Below, piece by piece: positions 8,431 through 17,290 of a DNA stretch of 64,000 nucleotides (its first letter is position 1; each line of letters starts with the position of its first letter). Origin of the DNA: RYN-111 sp963760125 (lineage in GTDB: Bacteria; Actinomycetota; Actinomycetes; Mycobacteriales; SCTD01); NCBI GenBank assembly GCA_963760125.1, contig CAVXBV010000007.1:124001-188000 (forward strand), read 5' to 3'. The notes under the pieces were generated by a model. It saw only the letters and a program-made list of their open reading frames with translations. It did not search any database and had not been told where the DNA came from. The translations under genes were made by a program, and so were the position numbers.

Positions 8431-10970
8431 TCGGCGGCGGCGTCCCTCGCGCGAGCGCGCAGGGCACGGACCACACCGTCTCGTCCCTCGCGCAGCAGGC
8501 GCACGAGGGCCTGCGGCGCCGTGCCGGCCTCGAGGTAGGCGTCGGTGCGCTCCACCACGGCCGGTGACACGAGCAGGGTCGGGTACAGCCCGATGACGAG
8601 GTTCTGTGCCATCTCGTTGGTGCGTTCGGCCCAGAGGCGGTCGAGCGACGCGAAGTAGGGCTCGACCCACGGCTCGAGCAGGGCGACCTGCTCGGCGTTC
8701 GCGAAGCCGCTGATGACGGCCGCCTGGACGGCGTTGGGCAGGTCGTCCGTGTCGACGACGGACGCCCAGGCCTCGGCCTTCGCCTCGGCGGTCGGTCGAG
8801 CCGCACGGCAGGCGGCGGCGTGCCGCTGGCCGGCCGCGGTGGGGTCGTGGCCGACCTCGGCCTCGATCGCGCCGTCGCCGGCGCGGCCGACCGCGACCAG
8901 GCGGTGGAGCAGCAGCCAGCGCAGCTCAGCGTCGATCGCGAGGCCGGGGACCTGCGCCGATCCGTCGAGCAGACCCGCCAGCAGGTCCAGGGCTTCGTCG
9001 GTCGCGGCCAGCGAGCCCAGGCTGCGGGCCCACGCGAGCTGCAGGTCGCTGCCCGGTTCGGCGGCGAGCAGCTGCTCGTGGGCGGCGGACGCCAGCGAGG
9101 CTCGCCCGGTCGGCGCCCAGCTGGGGTCGGCGAACAGCGTCACGGCGGACTGCGCCTGGCGCAGCAGCGACTGGACCACGCCGATGTCGGTCTCGCCGGC
9201 GATGCCGCGCAGCACCAGCGCGACGTAGTCGCGTGCCGCCATCTCCGCGTCGCGGGTCATGTCCCACGCGGCCGCCCAGCACAGGGCGCGGGGCAGGGAG
9301 TCAGCGAAGTCGCCCACGTGGTCGACGAGCGTGGCCAGCGACGTCTCGTCGAGACGGATCTTGGCGAACGTCAGGTCGTCGTCGTTCACGAGGACGAGGG
9401 CCGGCTGCGCGCGCCCGAGCAGGCCGGGGACGTCGGTCTTGGCGCCGAGGACGTCGAGCTCCTCGCGGTGGGTGCGGACGAGCGTGCCGTCCACCAGGTC
9501 GTACAGCCCGACCGCCACGCGGTGGGACCGCAGGGTCGGCCACTCGGCCGGCGCCTCCTGCACGATCGAGAAGGCCGTGAACGTCCCGTCGGGGTCGGTC
9601 TCGAACGCGGCGCGCAGGGTGTTGCAGCCCGCCGTCTCGAGCCACTCCGAGGAGAAGTTCGACAGGTCGCGGCCGCTGGCCGCAGCCAGCTCGACGAGCA
9701 GGTCCGGCAGCTCGGTGTTGGCGTACTCGTGCTTGACGAAGTACGTCTTCAGGCCGTCGAGGAAGGCGTCCTGCCCGACCCACGCCACGAGCTGCTTGAG
9801 CACGGAGGCGCCCTTCGCGTACGTGATGCCGTCGAAGTTGACCTTCACGTCCTCCATGTCCTGGATGTCCGCGGCGATCGGGTGCGTGGTCGGGAGCTGG
9901 TCCTGGCGGTAGGCCCAGGTCTTCTCGGTGTTGGCGAACGTGGTCCACGCGTTGGTCCAGCGGGTCGCGTCGGCCTGGCAGAGCACCGACATGTACGTCG
10001 CAAAGCTCTCGTTCAGCCACAGGTCGTTCCACCAGCGCATGGTGACGAGGTCACCGAACCACATGTGCGCCATCTCGTGCAGGACGGTCTCGGCACGGCG
10101 CTCGTACGCCGCATCGGTGACCTTCGACCGGAAGACGTAGTCCTCCAGGAAGGTGACCGCTCCCGCGTTCTCCATGGCGCCGGCGTTGAACTCCGGCACG
10201 AACAGCTGGTCGTACTTGCCGAAGGGGTAGCGGTAGTCGAACACCCGGTGGAAGTAGTCGAAGCCCTGCTTGGTGATGTGGAACAGCTCCTCGGCGTCGA
10301 GGTGCTGCGCCAGCGAGCCGCGGCAGTACAGACCGAGGTCGATCCCGTCGTGGGAGTCGTGGACGTGGTGGTACGGACCCGCGATCAGCGCCGTGATGTA
10401 GGTCGACATGCGGGGCGTGTCCGTGAAGGACCACGTGCCGGGCTCTCCCTCGGCGGGCTGCTCGGTCACCGCAGCGTTCGTGATGACGACCCAGTCGCGC
10501 GGTGCCCGCACGGTGAGGCGGAAGACGGCCTTGAGGTCGGGCTGGTCGAAGCAGGCGTACATCCGGTGCGCGTCGAACGTCTCGAACTGCGAGTAGAGGT
10601 AGACCCCGCCGTCGACCGGGTCGACGAAACGGTGCAGGCCCTCGCCCGTGCGCATGTAGGCGCAGTCGGCCTCGACGACGAGCTCGTTCTCCGCGGCCAG
10701 GCCGGGCAGCTGCAGGCGGTTGCCGTCGAAGTCCGTGACCGGCGTGCCGTTCAGCGTGGCCGACAGCAGCGTCGGGGCGGTGAGGTCGATGTACGTCGAC
10801 GCTCCGGGCTCGGTCGCGGTGAAGCGCACGACGGTGCGCGAGCGGAACGTCGTCTCTCCGGGCTTCTCGCCTGCCCCGTCGGTCAGGTCGAGGGTGACGT
10901 CGTACGACTCCACCGCGAGCAGGGCGGCCCGGGTGCGGGCCTCGTCGCGGTGCAGGTTGTTCTCGCTCAC
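8427..10970 (-). CDS. pepN: Aminopeptidase N (M1 zinc metallopeptidase)
   Basis: Removes N-terminal residues from peptides in the cytoplasm. The 847-residue length is usual for actinobacterial PepN. Visible features are the substrate-binding GAMEN motif (264-268), the zinc site HEMAH (298-302) with the third ligand Glu321 in WLNESFATY, and the C-terminal ERAP1-like helical domain (about 500-847). The GTG at 10970 gives VSENNLHRDEARTRA after AAGGACAG, so the frame beginning at 11003 is not needed. It is monocistronic by context and converges with the DUF5130-type gene. Confidence 0.96.
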   Translation of the reverse strand: MSENNLHRDEARTRAALLAVESYDVTLDLTDGAGEKPGETTFRSRTVVRFTATEPGASTYIDLTAPTLLSATLNGTPVTDFDGNRLQLPGLAAENELVVEADCAYMRTGEGLHRFVDPVDGGVYLYSQFETFDAHRMYACFDQPDLKAVFRLTVRAPRDWVVITNAAVTEQPAEGEPGTWSFTDTPRMSTYITALIAGPYHHVHDSHDGIDLGLYCRGSLAQHLDAEELFHITKQGFDYFHRVFDYRYPFGKYDQLFVPEFNAGAMENAGAVTFLEDYVFRSKVTDAAYERRAETVLHEMAHMWFGDLVTMRWWNDLWLNESFATYMSVLCQADATRWTNAWTTFANTEKTWAYRQDQLPTTHPIAADIQDMEDVKVNFDGITYAKGASVLKQLVAWVGQDAFLDGLKTYFVKHEYANTELPDLLVELAAASGRDLSNFSSEWLETAGCNTLRAAFETDPDGTFTAFSIVQEAPAEWPTLRSHRVAVGLYDLVDGTLVRTHREELDVLGAKTDVPGLLGRAQPALVLVNDDDLTFAKIRLDETSLATLVDHVGDFADSLPRALCWAAAWDMTRDAEMAARDYVALVLRGIAGETDIGVVQSLLRQAQSAVTLFADPSWAPTGRASLASAAHEQLLAAEPGSDLQLAWARSLGSLAATDEALDLLAGLLDGSAQVPGLAIDAELRWLLLHRLVAVGRAGDGAIEAEVGHDPTAAGQRHAAACRAARPTAEAKAEAWASVVDTDDLPNAVQAAVISGFANAEQVALLEPWVEPYFASLDRLWAERTNEMAQNLVIGLYPTLLVSPAVVERTDAYLEAGTAPQALVRLLREGRDGVVRALRARARDAAAD

Positions 10971-11066
10971 GGCTGTCCTTCGGTCGTCGGTTCCGACCGG
11001 CATCCTCCCACGTCACGACGCCGGCCGAACGGAGGATCAGCAACCTGGACCACGGGTGTGACCCGC

Positions 11067-11711
11067 TCAGACGACGATGCGGGACAGTCGACCGCCGAGC
11101 ACCTCCTCGCCCAGGACCTCTGCCTCGCCGCGGTGCCACCGCGCTGCCGTCCAGGCGCAGGCCAGGGCGTCGAGGCAGTCGTCCACGCGAGCGCCCGCCG
11201 GTCGGGGGACCGGGAGGTCGAAGGCCACCCACTGCCGCAGCAGCGCTGTGCGCTGCTCCCTGCCGGCGGGGGTCTTCTTGCCTGCCGTCACCGGTCCCAT
11301 GGCCCGGAAGCTGAGCTCGGGATGGACCTCCAGCAGGCCGGGCACGTCCAGCGCCTCCCGGATCTTGGGCACGATGTTCCAGGTCTGGACCGAGACCCCC
11401 ACGGAGCCCGCCGCCCGCGACCGGGCGGACGCGTCAGCGTGGTCGCCGGCGGACAGCACCGCGTGGGGAGGGGCGAAGAACACTGAGGACCGCTGCGGCC
11501 CGAGCCGCGCGCGAGCCTCGACCTCGCACGTCCTCCGCCGACCGTCCAGGGGCAGCGCCAGCGGGATGTCCACGGCTGTGACGCAGGCGTCGAGCGCCGC
11601 CAGCAAGGGCAGCGTCCCGCCGTACCAGCGGACGGTGGAGGCCTCGACGAGGGCCCCGACCCAGCCCCGGGGCGCACCGTCGATCCCGAGGACGGCATCA
11701 TCTGCGCTCAT
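11067..11711 (-). CDS. DUF429 family protein (predicted RNase H-like nuclease)
   Basis: A 214-residue protein with the DUF429 opening VLGIDGAPRGWVGALVE, the segment VDIPLALPLDGRRRTCEVEAR, VQTWNIVPKIREAL, and the acidic VDDCLDALACAWTAARW near the end. DUF429 proteins are predicted to have an RNase H-like fold; these Asp residues would be the metal ligands. Its ATG overlaps the divergent rpiB ATG within one CATG, so there is no spacer between the two genes. Biological role unknown. Confidence 0.82.
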   Translation of the reverse strand: MSADDAVLGIDGAPRGWVGALVEASTVRWYGGTLPLLAALDACVTAVDIPLALPLDGRRRTCEVEARARLGPQRSSVFFAPPHAVLSAGDHADASARSRAAGSVGVSVQTWNIVPKIREALDVPGLLEVHPELSFRAMGPVTAGKKTPAGREQRTALLRQWVAFDLPVPRPAGARVDDCLDALACAWTAARWHRGEAEVLGEEVLGGRLSRIVV

Positions 11712-12159
11712 GCGCGTCCACCTCGGTTCCGACCATGCCGGCTACGAGCTCAAGGAGGCAGTGAAGTCCCACCTGCTGGCCCTGGGTCACGAGCCGGTCG
11801 ACCACGGGCCGGAAGAGTACGTCGCGACCGACGACTACCCGCCGTTCTGCTTCGCCGCCGCGGAGGCCGTCGTCGGTGACCCCGGCAGCCTCGGGGTCGT
11901 GATCGGAGGCTCGGGCAACGGCGAGCAGATGGCGGCCAACAAGGTCCGGGGCGCCCGGTGCGCGCTCGCCCACAGCGTCGAGACGGCCGAGCTCGCGCGC
12001 CAGCACAACGACGCCAACCTGGTCAGCGTCGGGGCGCGGATGCACACCGAGGGCGAGGCGCTCCGTCTCGTCGAGGCGTTCGTCACGACGCCGTTCAGCG
12101 ACGATCCCCGCCACGTCCGGCGGATCGCGATGCTGACCGACTACGAGACACGTGCCTGA
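11710..12159 (+). CDS. rpiB: Ribose-5-phosphate isomerase B
   Basis: Interconverts ribose 5-phosphate and ribulose 5-phosphate in the pentose phosphate pathway. The 149-residue protein has the LacAB/RpiB opening MRVHLGSDHAGYELK (Asp8, His9) and the loop IGGSGNGEQMAANKV. The enterobacterial active-site Cys is replaced here; Glu72 is the likely base, as known for the mycobacterial enzyme. The ATG shares a CATG with the divergent DUF429 gene, and the end overlaps the next gene by 8 bp. The in-frame extension upstream is antisense to DUF429 and is not used. Confidence 0.94.
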   Translation: MRVHLGSDHAGYELKEAVKSHLLALGHEPVDHGPEEYVATDDYPPFCFAAAEAVVGDPGSLGVVIGGSGNGEQMAANKVRGARCALAHSVETAELARQHNDANLVSVGARMHTEGEALRLVEAFVTTPFSDDPRHVRRIAMLTDYETRA

Positions 12160-12946
12160 GGGTCACACGATCCACCGGCTGGCCCGTGACCAGGGTCGGC
12201 TGCTCACGGGTCATCGCGTGTCGATGGCCAGCCCGCAGGGGCGCTTCAGCGAGGGTGCCGCGCTGCTCAGCGGGCGCACCTGCACCGGGCTGACTCCGTA
12301 CGGCAAGCACCTCTGGTACGACCTCGACGGCGGGCTGTCCCTGCACGTGCACCTCGGGCTCTACGGGACGTGGACGACCGGGACCGGGCCGCCTCCCGAG
12401 CCCCGCGGCCAGCTGCGGCTGCGGATGGTCGCCGGCGACCACTGGTGGGACCTGCGCGGGCCGACCGCCTGCGAGGTGCACACCCCCGCCGACCGTCAGC
12501 GGGTCCTCGCCCGACTCGGGCCCGACCCGCTGAGCACGCAGGACCGCGGAGCAGACGCCTTCGCACGCGTCTCCCGCAGCCGCGCAGCCCTCGGCCAGCT
12601 GCTCATGGACCAGACGGTCCTGGCCGGCGTGGGGAACGTCTACCGCGCCGAGGTGCTCTACCGGGCGGGCCTGTCCCCGTTCACGGCCGGTCGCGACGTG
12701 CCCCGGGCGGTGTGGGACGGCCTCTGGCAGGACACGCGCGTCCTCATGCGGGCAGGGGTGCGAGCCGGCCGCATCGTCACGACGGCACCCCGAGACCGTG
12801 CGCGCCGGTCCGGCGTGGTGAGCCGGGACGACGCGCACTACGTCTACCGGCGGGCGGGTCTGCCGTGCCGCCGCTGCGGGGCCGAGGTGCGGACCCAGGT
12901 GATGGCCGGCCGGAACCTGTTCTGGTGCCCGCACGAGCAGTCCTGA
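12152..12946 (+). CDS. Fpg/Nei-family DNA glycosylase (endonuclease VIII-like)
   Basis: A base-excision-repair bifunctional glycosylase/AP lyase. After removal of the initiator the catalytic Pro2-Glu3 is exposed (VPEGHTIHR). The helix-two-turn-helix region is QLLMDQTVLAGVGNVYRAEVL, and Lys in YGKHL is the usual DNA contact. The C-terminal zinc finger reads CRRC...WCPHEQS, so the fourth ligand position holds His rather than Cys. It overlaps rpiB by 8 bp. Among actinobacterial paralogues it looks nearer Nei than Fpg (MutM), but the oxidised-base preference cannot be read. Confidence 0.88.
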   Translation: MPEGHTIHRLARDQGRLLTGHRVSMASPQGRFSEGAALLSGRTCTGLTPYGKHLWYDLDGGLSLHVHLGLYGTWTTGTGPPPEPRGQLRLRMVAGDHWWDLRGPTACEVHTPADRQRVLARLGPDPLSTQDRGADAFARVSRSRAALGQLLMDQTVLAGVGNVYRAEVLYRAGLSPFTAGRDVPRAVWDGLWQDTRVLMRAGVRAGRIVTTAPRDRARRSGVVSRDDAHYVYRRAGLPCRRCGAEVRTQVMAGRNLFWCPHEQS

Positions 12947-12959
12947 GCCGCCCCGCCGG

Positions 12960-12965
12960 TACTCT
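12960..12965 (+). promoter_or_regulatory. Leaderless -10 element of the PP2C-type phosphatase gene
   Basis: TACTCT is followed by exactly 7 bases and the GTG start at 12973. No convincing ribosome-binding site is present in between. Confidence 0.45.
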
Positions 12966-12972
12966 CGGGGCG

Positions 12973-14058
12973 GTGGGCGAGTCGAGGGTCGAGGGCGTGC
13001 GCGGGACCTCGCGCGTCCTGGAGCGGCTCCGTCGCGACCCCCTTCCCCCGCGTGCCACGCTCGTGGCGCTGCTCGCCATGGCCATCGCGCTCTACCTGAT
13101 CTCCCGCGGGATCGGCCCTCGCTGGGCCCCCCCAGGGCTGCAGGCCCTCCCGCTGCTGCTGGGCGGGCTGCTCTTGGAGCGCGCCCCGTTCCGCCGGCTG
13201 GCCGTGCTCTCGTTCGGCATCCTGGTGATCCAGCTCGTGACGCAGTCCGGGGCGCCGCCCGGCTCGGTCGTCGTCGTGCTGTTCACCGCCGCCGTCTCCT
13301 ACGAGTTCGCGCGCTCCCGCGAGGAGACCGGGCTCGGCGGGCTGCGTAGCGACTCGGTCCTGCTGGAGCTGCAGGACCGCCTCACCCAGCAGGGTCGACT
13401 GCCCGGCCTCCCCGTCGGCTGGGAGGGCGACGCCCTCGTGCTCCCCGCCGGGGGCGCGCCGTTCGCCGGTGACTTCGTGGTCTCGGCGCTGCTGCCCGAC
13501 CGCCTGGAGGTCGCCCTCGTCGACGTGAGCGGCAAGGGCGTGGAGGCGGGGACCCGCGCGCTGCTGCTCTCCGGCGCGCTCGGCGGGCTGCTCGGCGCGC
13601 ACCAGGACCGCGAGTTCCTCAGCGAGGGCAACGACTACCTGCTGCGTCAGGACTGGGAAGAGGGGTTCGCCACGGCGGTCCACTGCACCCTGCACCTGCA
13701 CGACGGTCGCTTCTCCGTGGCGTCCGCCGGGCACCCACCGGTGGCGCACTTCGACGCCGGCAGCGGCCGGTGGTCGCTTCTCGACGCAGGTGGCCCGGCG
13801 CTCGGGCTCCTGCCCGGTGCCGCCTACGAGCCCTGCACCGGGATCCTGCGACCGGGCGACGCCCTGCTGCTCTACACCGACGGGCTGGTCGAGGTGGCGG
13901 GGCGCGACCTGTCCCTCGGCATCGACAAGCTGCTCGGTGAGGCCGAGCGCCTGGTCACGCGCGGGTTCGTCGGCGGGACGCGCTACCTCGCCGAGCGGGT
14001 GGCAGCGAGCGGCTCGGACGACCGCGGCCTGGTGCTGCTCTGGCGCTCAGCGCACTGA
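12973..14058 (+). CDS. Membrane-anchored PP2C-type (SpoIIE-like) serine phosphatase
   Basis: A 361-residue protein. About residues 27-115 carry hydrophobic segments, probably three to four membrane helices. The cytoplasmic C-terminal half is a SpoIIE/RsbU-type PP2C domain: AGDFVVSALL with LVDVSGKGVEAGTRA (metal-binding Asp), ATAVHCTLHLHDGRFSVASAGHPPV, and LLLYTDGLVEVAGRD near the end. Such enzymes dephosphorylate anti-sigma-antagonist proteins. No partner is adjacent. The GTG at 12973 is supported by the TACTCT box. The last 12 bases overlap the convergent aat gene. Confidence 0.87.
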   Translation: MGESRVEGVRGTSRVLERLRRDPLPPRATLVALLAMAIALYLISRGIGPRWAPPGLQALPLLLGGLLLERAPFRRLAVLSFGILVIQLVTQSGAPPGSVVVVLFTAAVSYEFARSREETGLGGLRSDSVLLELQDRLTQQGRLPGLPVGWEGDALVLPAGGAPFAGDFVVSALLPDRLEVALVDVSGKGVEAGTRALLLSGALGGLLGAHQDREFLSEGNDYLLRQDWEEGFATAVHCTLHLHDGRFSVASAGHPPVAHFDAGSGRWSLLDAGGPALGLLPGAAYEPCTGILRPGDALLLYTDGLVEVAGRDLSLGIDKLLGEAERLVTRGFVGGTRYLAERVAASGSDDRGLVLLWRSAH

Positions 14059-14796
14059 GGAGCTGACCGGCCGGCGCTCGACCGGCAGCGGCGTCGCGTG
14101 CTCCCGCCCGGCCCGCACGAACGCGACGAACTCCCCGCGGTCGACCAGCACCTGCCCCATCGCGTGCAGGTGAGCTGACTCCTGCTGCGTGTCGAGCACC
14201 TCCACGCCGGCCTCCACCAGGCGCGCGCCCAGGTCGACCACCGCCACCTTGGACGCTCCGCTCTCGGTGAAGAACATCGACTCCCCGGAGAACACGCGCC
14301 CGCTGCGGACGCCGTACAGCCCGCCCACCAGCCGGCCCCCGTCCCACACCTCCAGGGAGTGGGCATGGCCCGCGCGGTGCAGCGCGGCGTACCCCTCCTG
14401 CATCTGCGCGGTGATCCACGTCCCCTCGCCCCGGTCTGCGCACCGCGCCACGACCTCCGGGAAGCACGTGTCCATCGTCGTCTCCCAGCCGGTCCGCCGG
14501 AGCAGCTGGCGCACCGTCCGGGGGACGGACAGCTGCGCGGTGAGGACGACGGCGCGCGGCTGCGGAGAGACCCAGGGGACGAGGGTGCCCGGCGGGGTCC
14601 CGGGCAGGACGGGCACGGCGCCGCGGCGGGCCAGTCGACGCGCAGCTCGTTCGTGCGCCACGGCCTGGTCGGGGGAGGGGGGCCAGGGGAAGACCCCGTT
14701 GCGGTACGCCGAGCGCAGCGTCACGGCGTCCAGCGCACCGCCGAGCGCCACCAGCTCGCGCGGAGCGGCGGCGACGTCCAGGTCGTCGAAGAGCAC
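14047..14796 (-). CDS. aat: Leucyl/phenylalanyl-tRNA--protein transferase
   Basis: Adds Leu or Phe to N-terminal Arg/Lys of proteins, marking them for ClpS/ClpAP in the N-end rule. The 249 residues include the family signatures YRNGVFPWPP, PWVSPQPRAVV, TWITAQMQEGYAALH and HSLEVWDGGRLVGGLYGV followed by FSGESMFF. It starts with GTG and ends inside the convergent phosphatase gene. A tRNA-Gly lies just upstream on the same strand. Confidence 0.93.
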   Translation of the reverse strand: MLFDDLDVAAAPRELVALGGALDAVTLRSAYRNGVFPWPPSPDQAVAHERAARRLARRGAVPVLPGTPPGTLVPWVSPQPRAVVLTAQLSVPRTVRQLLRRTGWETTMDTCFPEVVARCADRGEGTWITAQMQEGYAALHRAGHAHSLEVWDGGRLVGGLYGVRSGRVFSGESMFFTESGASKVAVVDLGARLVEAGVEVLDTQQESAHLHAMGQVLVDRGEFVAFVRAGREHATPLPVERRPVSSSVR

Positions 14797-14819
14797 GACC
14801 CAGTGTGGGGCTTGCCAGG

Positions 14820-14893
14820 TGGAGCGGGCGACGGGAATCGAACCCGCGTAGTCAGTTTGGAAGACTGGGGCTCTACCATTGAGCTACGCCCGC
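14820..14893 (-). tRNA. tRNA-Gly (anticodon TCC)
   Basis: On the minus strand the acceptor GCGGGCG pairs with CGCCCGC. The D arm is GCTC...GAGC, the anticodon loop CTTCCAA carries TCC, and the T arm is CGGGTTCGATTCCCG. The 3' CCA is encoded (14820-14822). The base of the anticodon stem has a C-A mismatch (27-43), which is a minor oddity. Confidence 0.95.
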
Positions 14894-14907
14894 GAGACGG
14901 TGACAGC

Positions 14908-15609
14908 CTACCCGCCCAGCGCGTCCAACCCGAGCGAGAGCACCAGGCCGACGGCGGCCGCGACGCCTGCCGTGTAGCTGTCCTCGCGAAAGGCCGTGGG
15001 GAAGACCTCGGTGGCCAGCGAGGCCACGACGGCCCCGGCGGCGAACGCCTGCAGCAGTCCGGTGACGGCCCCCGGCGCGCCCGACAGCAGCACGTTGCCC
15101 GATAGGGCGGCGAGCGACAGCAGGACGGCGGTGGCCGTCCACAGTCCCAGCACGGCCCGGTTGCTCCGGTCGCCGCCGGCCATGGCCCTGGCTCCGCTGG
15201 AGGCCTCCGGGAGGTTCGACAGCAGGATCGAGCCGGACAGCGCCGCCACCCCGAGCGGACCGGTGGACAGCAGCGCCACGCCCAGGGCCAGGTTCTCCGG
15301 GATGCCGTCGAGCGTGATGGCGGCGAGCAGGCCGCCGCCCTGGTCCGGGCCCCACCGCTCGTCCACCAGGTGGTCCAGGGCGCTGAACGTCACGGCACCG
15401 AGCAGCACCACCCCCAGCACCGCAGCCAGGGGCGCCTGGTCCCGGGCCGGCTCGACGAGCTCCAGCACCACCGCGACCAGCAGCGCGCCTCCGGCGACCG
15501 CCACGAGGAAGCCCTCGGTACGGGGCGGGAGGTGACCGTAGATCCCGAGCGCAGCACCCACGACCAGGGACCCGGAGACGACGACGATGACGAGCAGGGT
15601 GACCAGCAC
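14908..15609 (-). CDS. ZIP-family divalent metal transporter
   Basis: A 233-residue polytopic membrane protein with about seven to eight hydrophobic segments. The ZIP signature helix appears as AITLDGIPENLALGVALL (metal-binding Asp, Glu, Asn), and a second polar helix as SNLPEASSGARAM. ZIP proteins move zinc or iron into the cytoplasm. The start is a GTG with GGAGG about 14 bases upstream, a long spacing, so the exact start is uncertain. It is flanked by tRNA-Gly and, on the other strand, tRNA-Pro. Confidence 0.82.
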   Translation of the reverse strand: MLVTLLVIVVVSGSLVVGAALGIYGHLPPRTEGFLVAVAGGALLVAVVLELVEPARDQAPLAAVLGVVLLGAVTFSALDHLVDERWGPDQGGGLLAAITLDGIPENLALGVALLSTGPLGVAALSGSILLSNLPEASSGARAMAGGDRSNRAVLGLWTATAVLLSLAALSGNVLLSGAPGAVTGLLQAFAAGAVVASLATEVFPTAFREDSYTAGVAAAVGLVLSLGLDALGG

Positions 15610-15686
15610 GTCGTGCTGGTGCCCACCTCCGCCGGCCCGAACCGCTGGCCCGGGGCGGCACTGGCCCTACAGTGGGCCCACGCACG

Positions 15687-15762
15687 CGGGGCGTAGCGTA
15701 GTGGCTAGCGCGCCTGCTTTGGGAGCAGGAGACCGCGGGTTCGAGTCCCGCCGCCCCGACCA
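15687..15762 (+). tRNA. tRNA-Pro (anticodon TGG)
   Basis: The acceptor CGGGGCG pairs with CGCCCCG. The anticodon stem-loop CCTGC-TTTGGGA-GCAGG carries TGG, and the T arm is GCGGGTTCGAGTCCCGC. CCA is encoded at 15760-15762. Only 25 bases separate the CCA from the tig start codon. Confidence 0.96.
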
Positions 15763-15787
15763 CCTGTTCTTCGAAGGGAACACCGCT

Positions 15788-17212
15788 GTGCAGAGCTCTG
15801 TCGAGACCTTGAGCCCCACCCGGGTCAAGCTGACGATCGAGGCCGGTTTCGACGAGCTCAAGCCCGAGCTCGACAAGGCCTACAAGACCATCGGTCAGCA
15901 GGTCAAGGTGCAGGGCTTCCGGCCCGGCAAGGTCCCGCCGCGCATCCTCGACCAGCGCGTCGGTCGTGGCGTGGTGCTCGAGGAGGCCGTCAACGAGGCC
16001 ATCCCGCGCCTGTACGGCGAGGCCGTCGAGTCCTCCAAGGTCAGCCCGGTCAGCCGGCCGGACGTCGAGGTCACGGAGCTCGACGACAAGGTGAAGCTGG
16101 CCTTCACCGCTGAGGTCGACGTCCGACCGGACTTCGAGCTGCCGGCCTACGACTCCCTGTCGGTCACCGTGGACGACGTGGTCGTCAGCGACGACGACAT
16201 CGAGGAGCAGCTGACGGCACTCCGCGAGCGCTTTGCCTCCCTCTCCCCGGTCGAGCGCGCGGCGGTCGACGGCGACTTCGTCGCGCTGGACCTCGTCGCG
16301 ACCGTCGACGGCGAGGAGGTGCCCGGCGGCACCGCCCAGGGCCTGTCCTACGAGGTCGGTTCCGGCCAGCTGCTCGACGGCATCGACGAGGCCGTCCGCG
16401 GCGCGTCGGCCGGTGACGCCCGGACCTTCCAGACCGCGCTCGTCGCTGGTGACCTCGCCGGTCAGACCGCCGACGTCGCCGTCACCGTGCGCACCGTCAG
16501 CGAGCGCACGCTGCCCGACGCCGACGACGCGTGGGCCGAGCAGGCCGCCGGCTTCGAGAGCCTCGAGGCGCTCAAGGGCGACGTCCGCACCCGCATCGAC
16601 CGCGTCAAGCGGCTCCAGCAGGGCGTCGAGGCGCGCGACAAGGTCCTCGACGCGCTGCTCGCCGCGATCGACATCCCGCTCCCGGAGTCCGTGCTCGAGG
16701 CCGAGGTGAACTGGCGCACCCAGACCACCGAGGACCAGCTCACGCGCGCCGGGCAGACCCGCGAGGCGTTCCTCGAGGAGCAGGGCAAGACCGCGGAGGA
16801 GTGGGACGCGGAGCTGCAGGACGGCGCCGAGCAGGCCGTGAAGGCCCAGCTGGTCCTCGATGCGGTGGCCGACGCCGAGGAGCTCCAGATCACCGACGCC
16901 GAGCTGAACGACCAGCTCATCCGCCGGGCGGCGCGGGCCGGCCTTGCTCCGCAGGACTTCGCGAACCGGCTCGTCCAGAGCGGCCAGCTGGCCGGCCTGG
17001 TGGCCGAGGTGCGCCGCGGCAAGGCGCTCGCCACCGTCATGGAGGCGGCGGCGATCACCGACGCGTCCGGAGCGGCCATCGACCTGGAGCAGCTCCGGGA
17101 CGACATGGACAGTCCCGAGGCGGAGGTCGAGGAGGACGAGGACGGTCGCCCGTACCACGTCCACGGCGACGGGACGATCCACTACCTGGACGAGGACGAG
17201 CACCAGCACTGA
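15788..17212 (+). CDS. tig: Trigger factor (ribosome-associated chaperone, PPIase)
   Basis: Binds the ribosome exit tunnel and folds nascent chains. The 474 residues comprise the N-terminal ribosome-binding domain with the signature GFRPGKVPPRILDQRVG (about 41-57), a central FKBP-type domain (about 155-245, with GDFVALDLVATVDG), and a helical C-terminal domain ending in an acidic tail rich in Glu, Asp and His. The GTG at 15788 follows a GAAGGGA site. The region before it belongs to tRNA-Pro, so the two are probably co-transcribed. Confidence 0.97.
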   Translation: MQSSVETLSPTRVKLTIEAGFDELKPELDKAYKTIGQQVKVQGFRPGKVPPRILDQRVGRGVVLEEAVNEAIPRLYGEAVESSKVSPVSRPDVEVTELDDKVKLAFTAEVDVRPDFELPAYDSLSVTVDDVVVSDDDIEEQLTALRERFASLSPVERAAVDGDFVALDLVATVDGEEVPGGTAQGLSYEVGSGQLLDGIDEAVRGASAGDARTFQTALVAGDLAGQTADVAVTVRTVSERTLPDADDAWAEQAAGFESLEALKGDVRTRIDRVKRLQQGVEARDKVLDALLAAIDIPLPESVLEAEVNWRTQTTEDQLTRAGQTREAFLEEQGKTAEEWDAELQDGAEQAVKAQLVLDAVADAEELQITDAELNDQLIRRAARAGLAPQDFANRLVQSGQLAGLVAEVRRGKALATVMEAAAITDASGAAIDLEQLRDDMDSPEAEVEEDEDGRPYHVHGDGTIHYLDEDEHQH

Positions 17213-17227
17213 CGCTCCCCGAACCGC

Positions 17228-17264
17228 CGAAGGCCGCTGCTCCCTCCCGGGACGGCGGCCTTCG
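17228..17264 (+). terminator. Hairpin after tig
   Basis: A perfect 10-bp inverted repeat (CGAAGGCCGC and GCGGCCTTCG) with a 17-base loop lies just after the tig stop. No T-run follows, which is usual in GC-rich actinobacteria. Confidence 0.6.
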
Positions 17265-17290
17265 CCGTACCCCCTCCTGCCGACCCCGGC

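Noticed and set aside
8820..11486. 888-codon open frame on the plus strand across pepN
   Set aside because: Antisense of pepN, which has GAMEN and HExxH motifs on the minus strand.
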